This document shows, piece by piece, positions 5,533-5,644 of a DNA stretch of 5,644 nt. The notes below the pieces were generated by a model. The model saw nothing but the letters and a program-made list of their open reading frames with translations, did no database searches and had not been told where the DNA came from. A program made the position numbers and the translations under genes. The DNA is from Sedimenticola sp. (lineage in GTDB: Bacteria; Pseudomonadota; Gammaproteobacteria; Chromatiales; Chromatiaceae), in the NCBI GenBank assembly GCA_030590525.1, contig JAUUYI010000161.1, positions 1-5,644 of the forward strand, written 5' to 3'. Position 1 is the first letter of the stretch. Each line of letters starts with the position of its first letter.

Positions 5533-5644
5533 AGGACCAAGGACCAAGGACCAAGGACCAAGGACCAAGGACCAAGGACCAAGGACCAAGGACCAAGGAC
5601 CAAGGACCAAGGACCAAGGACCAAGGACCAAGGACCAAGGACCA
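5533..5644 (+). repeat. Perfect heptanucleotide tandem array, at least 16 copies
   Basis: Sixteen uninterrupted, identical copies of AGGACCA (112 bp) run to the right edge of the window, so the true length is unknown. Four bases (AGGC, 5529-5532) separate the array from the yicC stop codon. Because 7 is not a multiple of 3, every frame reads the same seven-residue peptide repeat: RTKDQGP on the plus strand and WSLVLGP on the minus strand, without stop codons. Long open frames through it (for example minus-strand frames starting MVLGPWSL near 5624 and 5638) are products of the repeat, not genes. The perfect copies suggest recent expansion by replication slippage. Confidence 0.97.

Noticed and set aside
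5196..5638. Two long minus-strand open frames starting MVLGPWSL.
   Set aside because: Their N-termini are translated heptamer repeat, which is open in every frame, and the rest is antisense to the well-supported yicC gene.
5533..5644. CRISPR array.
   Set aside because: The unit is 7 bp and contiguous with no spacers, so this is a simple tandem repeat.

Overview
The window is a moderately GC-rich stretch from a proteobacterium, most probably a gammaproteobacterium. CcmH and CcmI are separate genes, as in many respiring gammaproteobacteria. RNase PH and YicC are both close to their E. coli counterparts along their full length, and they lie next to each other divergently as they do in that class. 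A finer placement (for example a sulfur-oxidising Chromatiales-like lineage) would be a guess.

Layout. Positions 1-1666 (+) hold the end of a cytochrome c maturation operon: ccmH, cut by the left edge, followed with a 4-bp ATGA overlap by ccmI. A short degenerate tandem repeat (1667-1732) then separates ccmI from a convergent three-gene operon on the minus strand. That operon reads from right to left: a soluble Ser/Thr protein kinase (4289-3345), a PP2C-type phosphatase (3348-2464) and RNase PH (rph, 2467-1751). Both junctions are 4-bp ATGA overlaps, so the three genes look translationally coupled. A 372-bp divergent intergenic region (4290-4661) contains a perfect 12-bp palindrome and candidate promoters. 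It is followed by yicC (4662-5528, +). The window ends inside a perfect heptanucleotide tandem array (5533-5644, at least 16 copies of AGGACCA) that starts four bases after the yicC stop codon.

How the genes fit together. CcmH and CcmI act in the periplasm and inner membrane to prepare apocytochrome c for haem attachment. RNase PH trims RNA 3' ends, and YicC is an RNA-decay factor. The kinase and phosphatase form an antagonistic signalling pair placed exactly between the two RNA-metabolism genes and coupled to rph. The most interesting hypothesis is therefore reversible phosphorylation linked to RNA processing.

The second notable signal is the repeat family. Both copies start with the same four bases (AGGC) directly after a stop codon and then run on as AGGACC-type heptamers in the same orientation as the upstream gene. 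This suggests a dispersed 3'-end element. I see no mobile element, tRNA, rRNA or CRISPR array.
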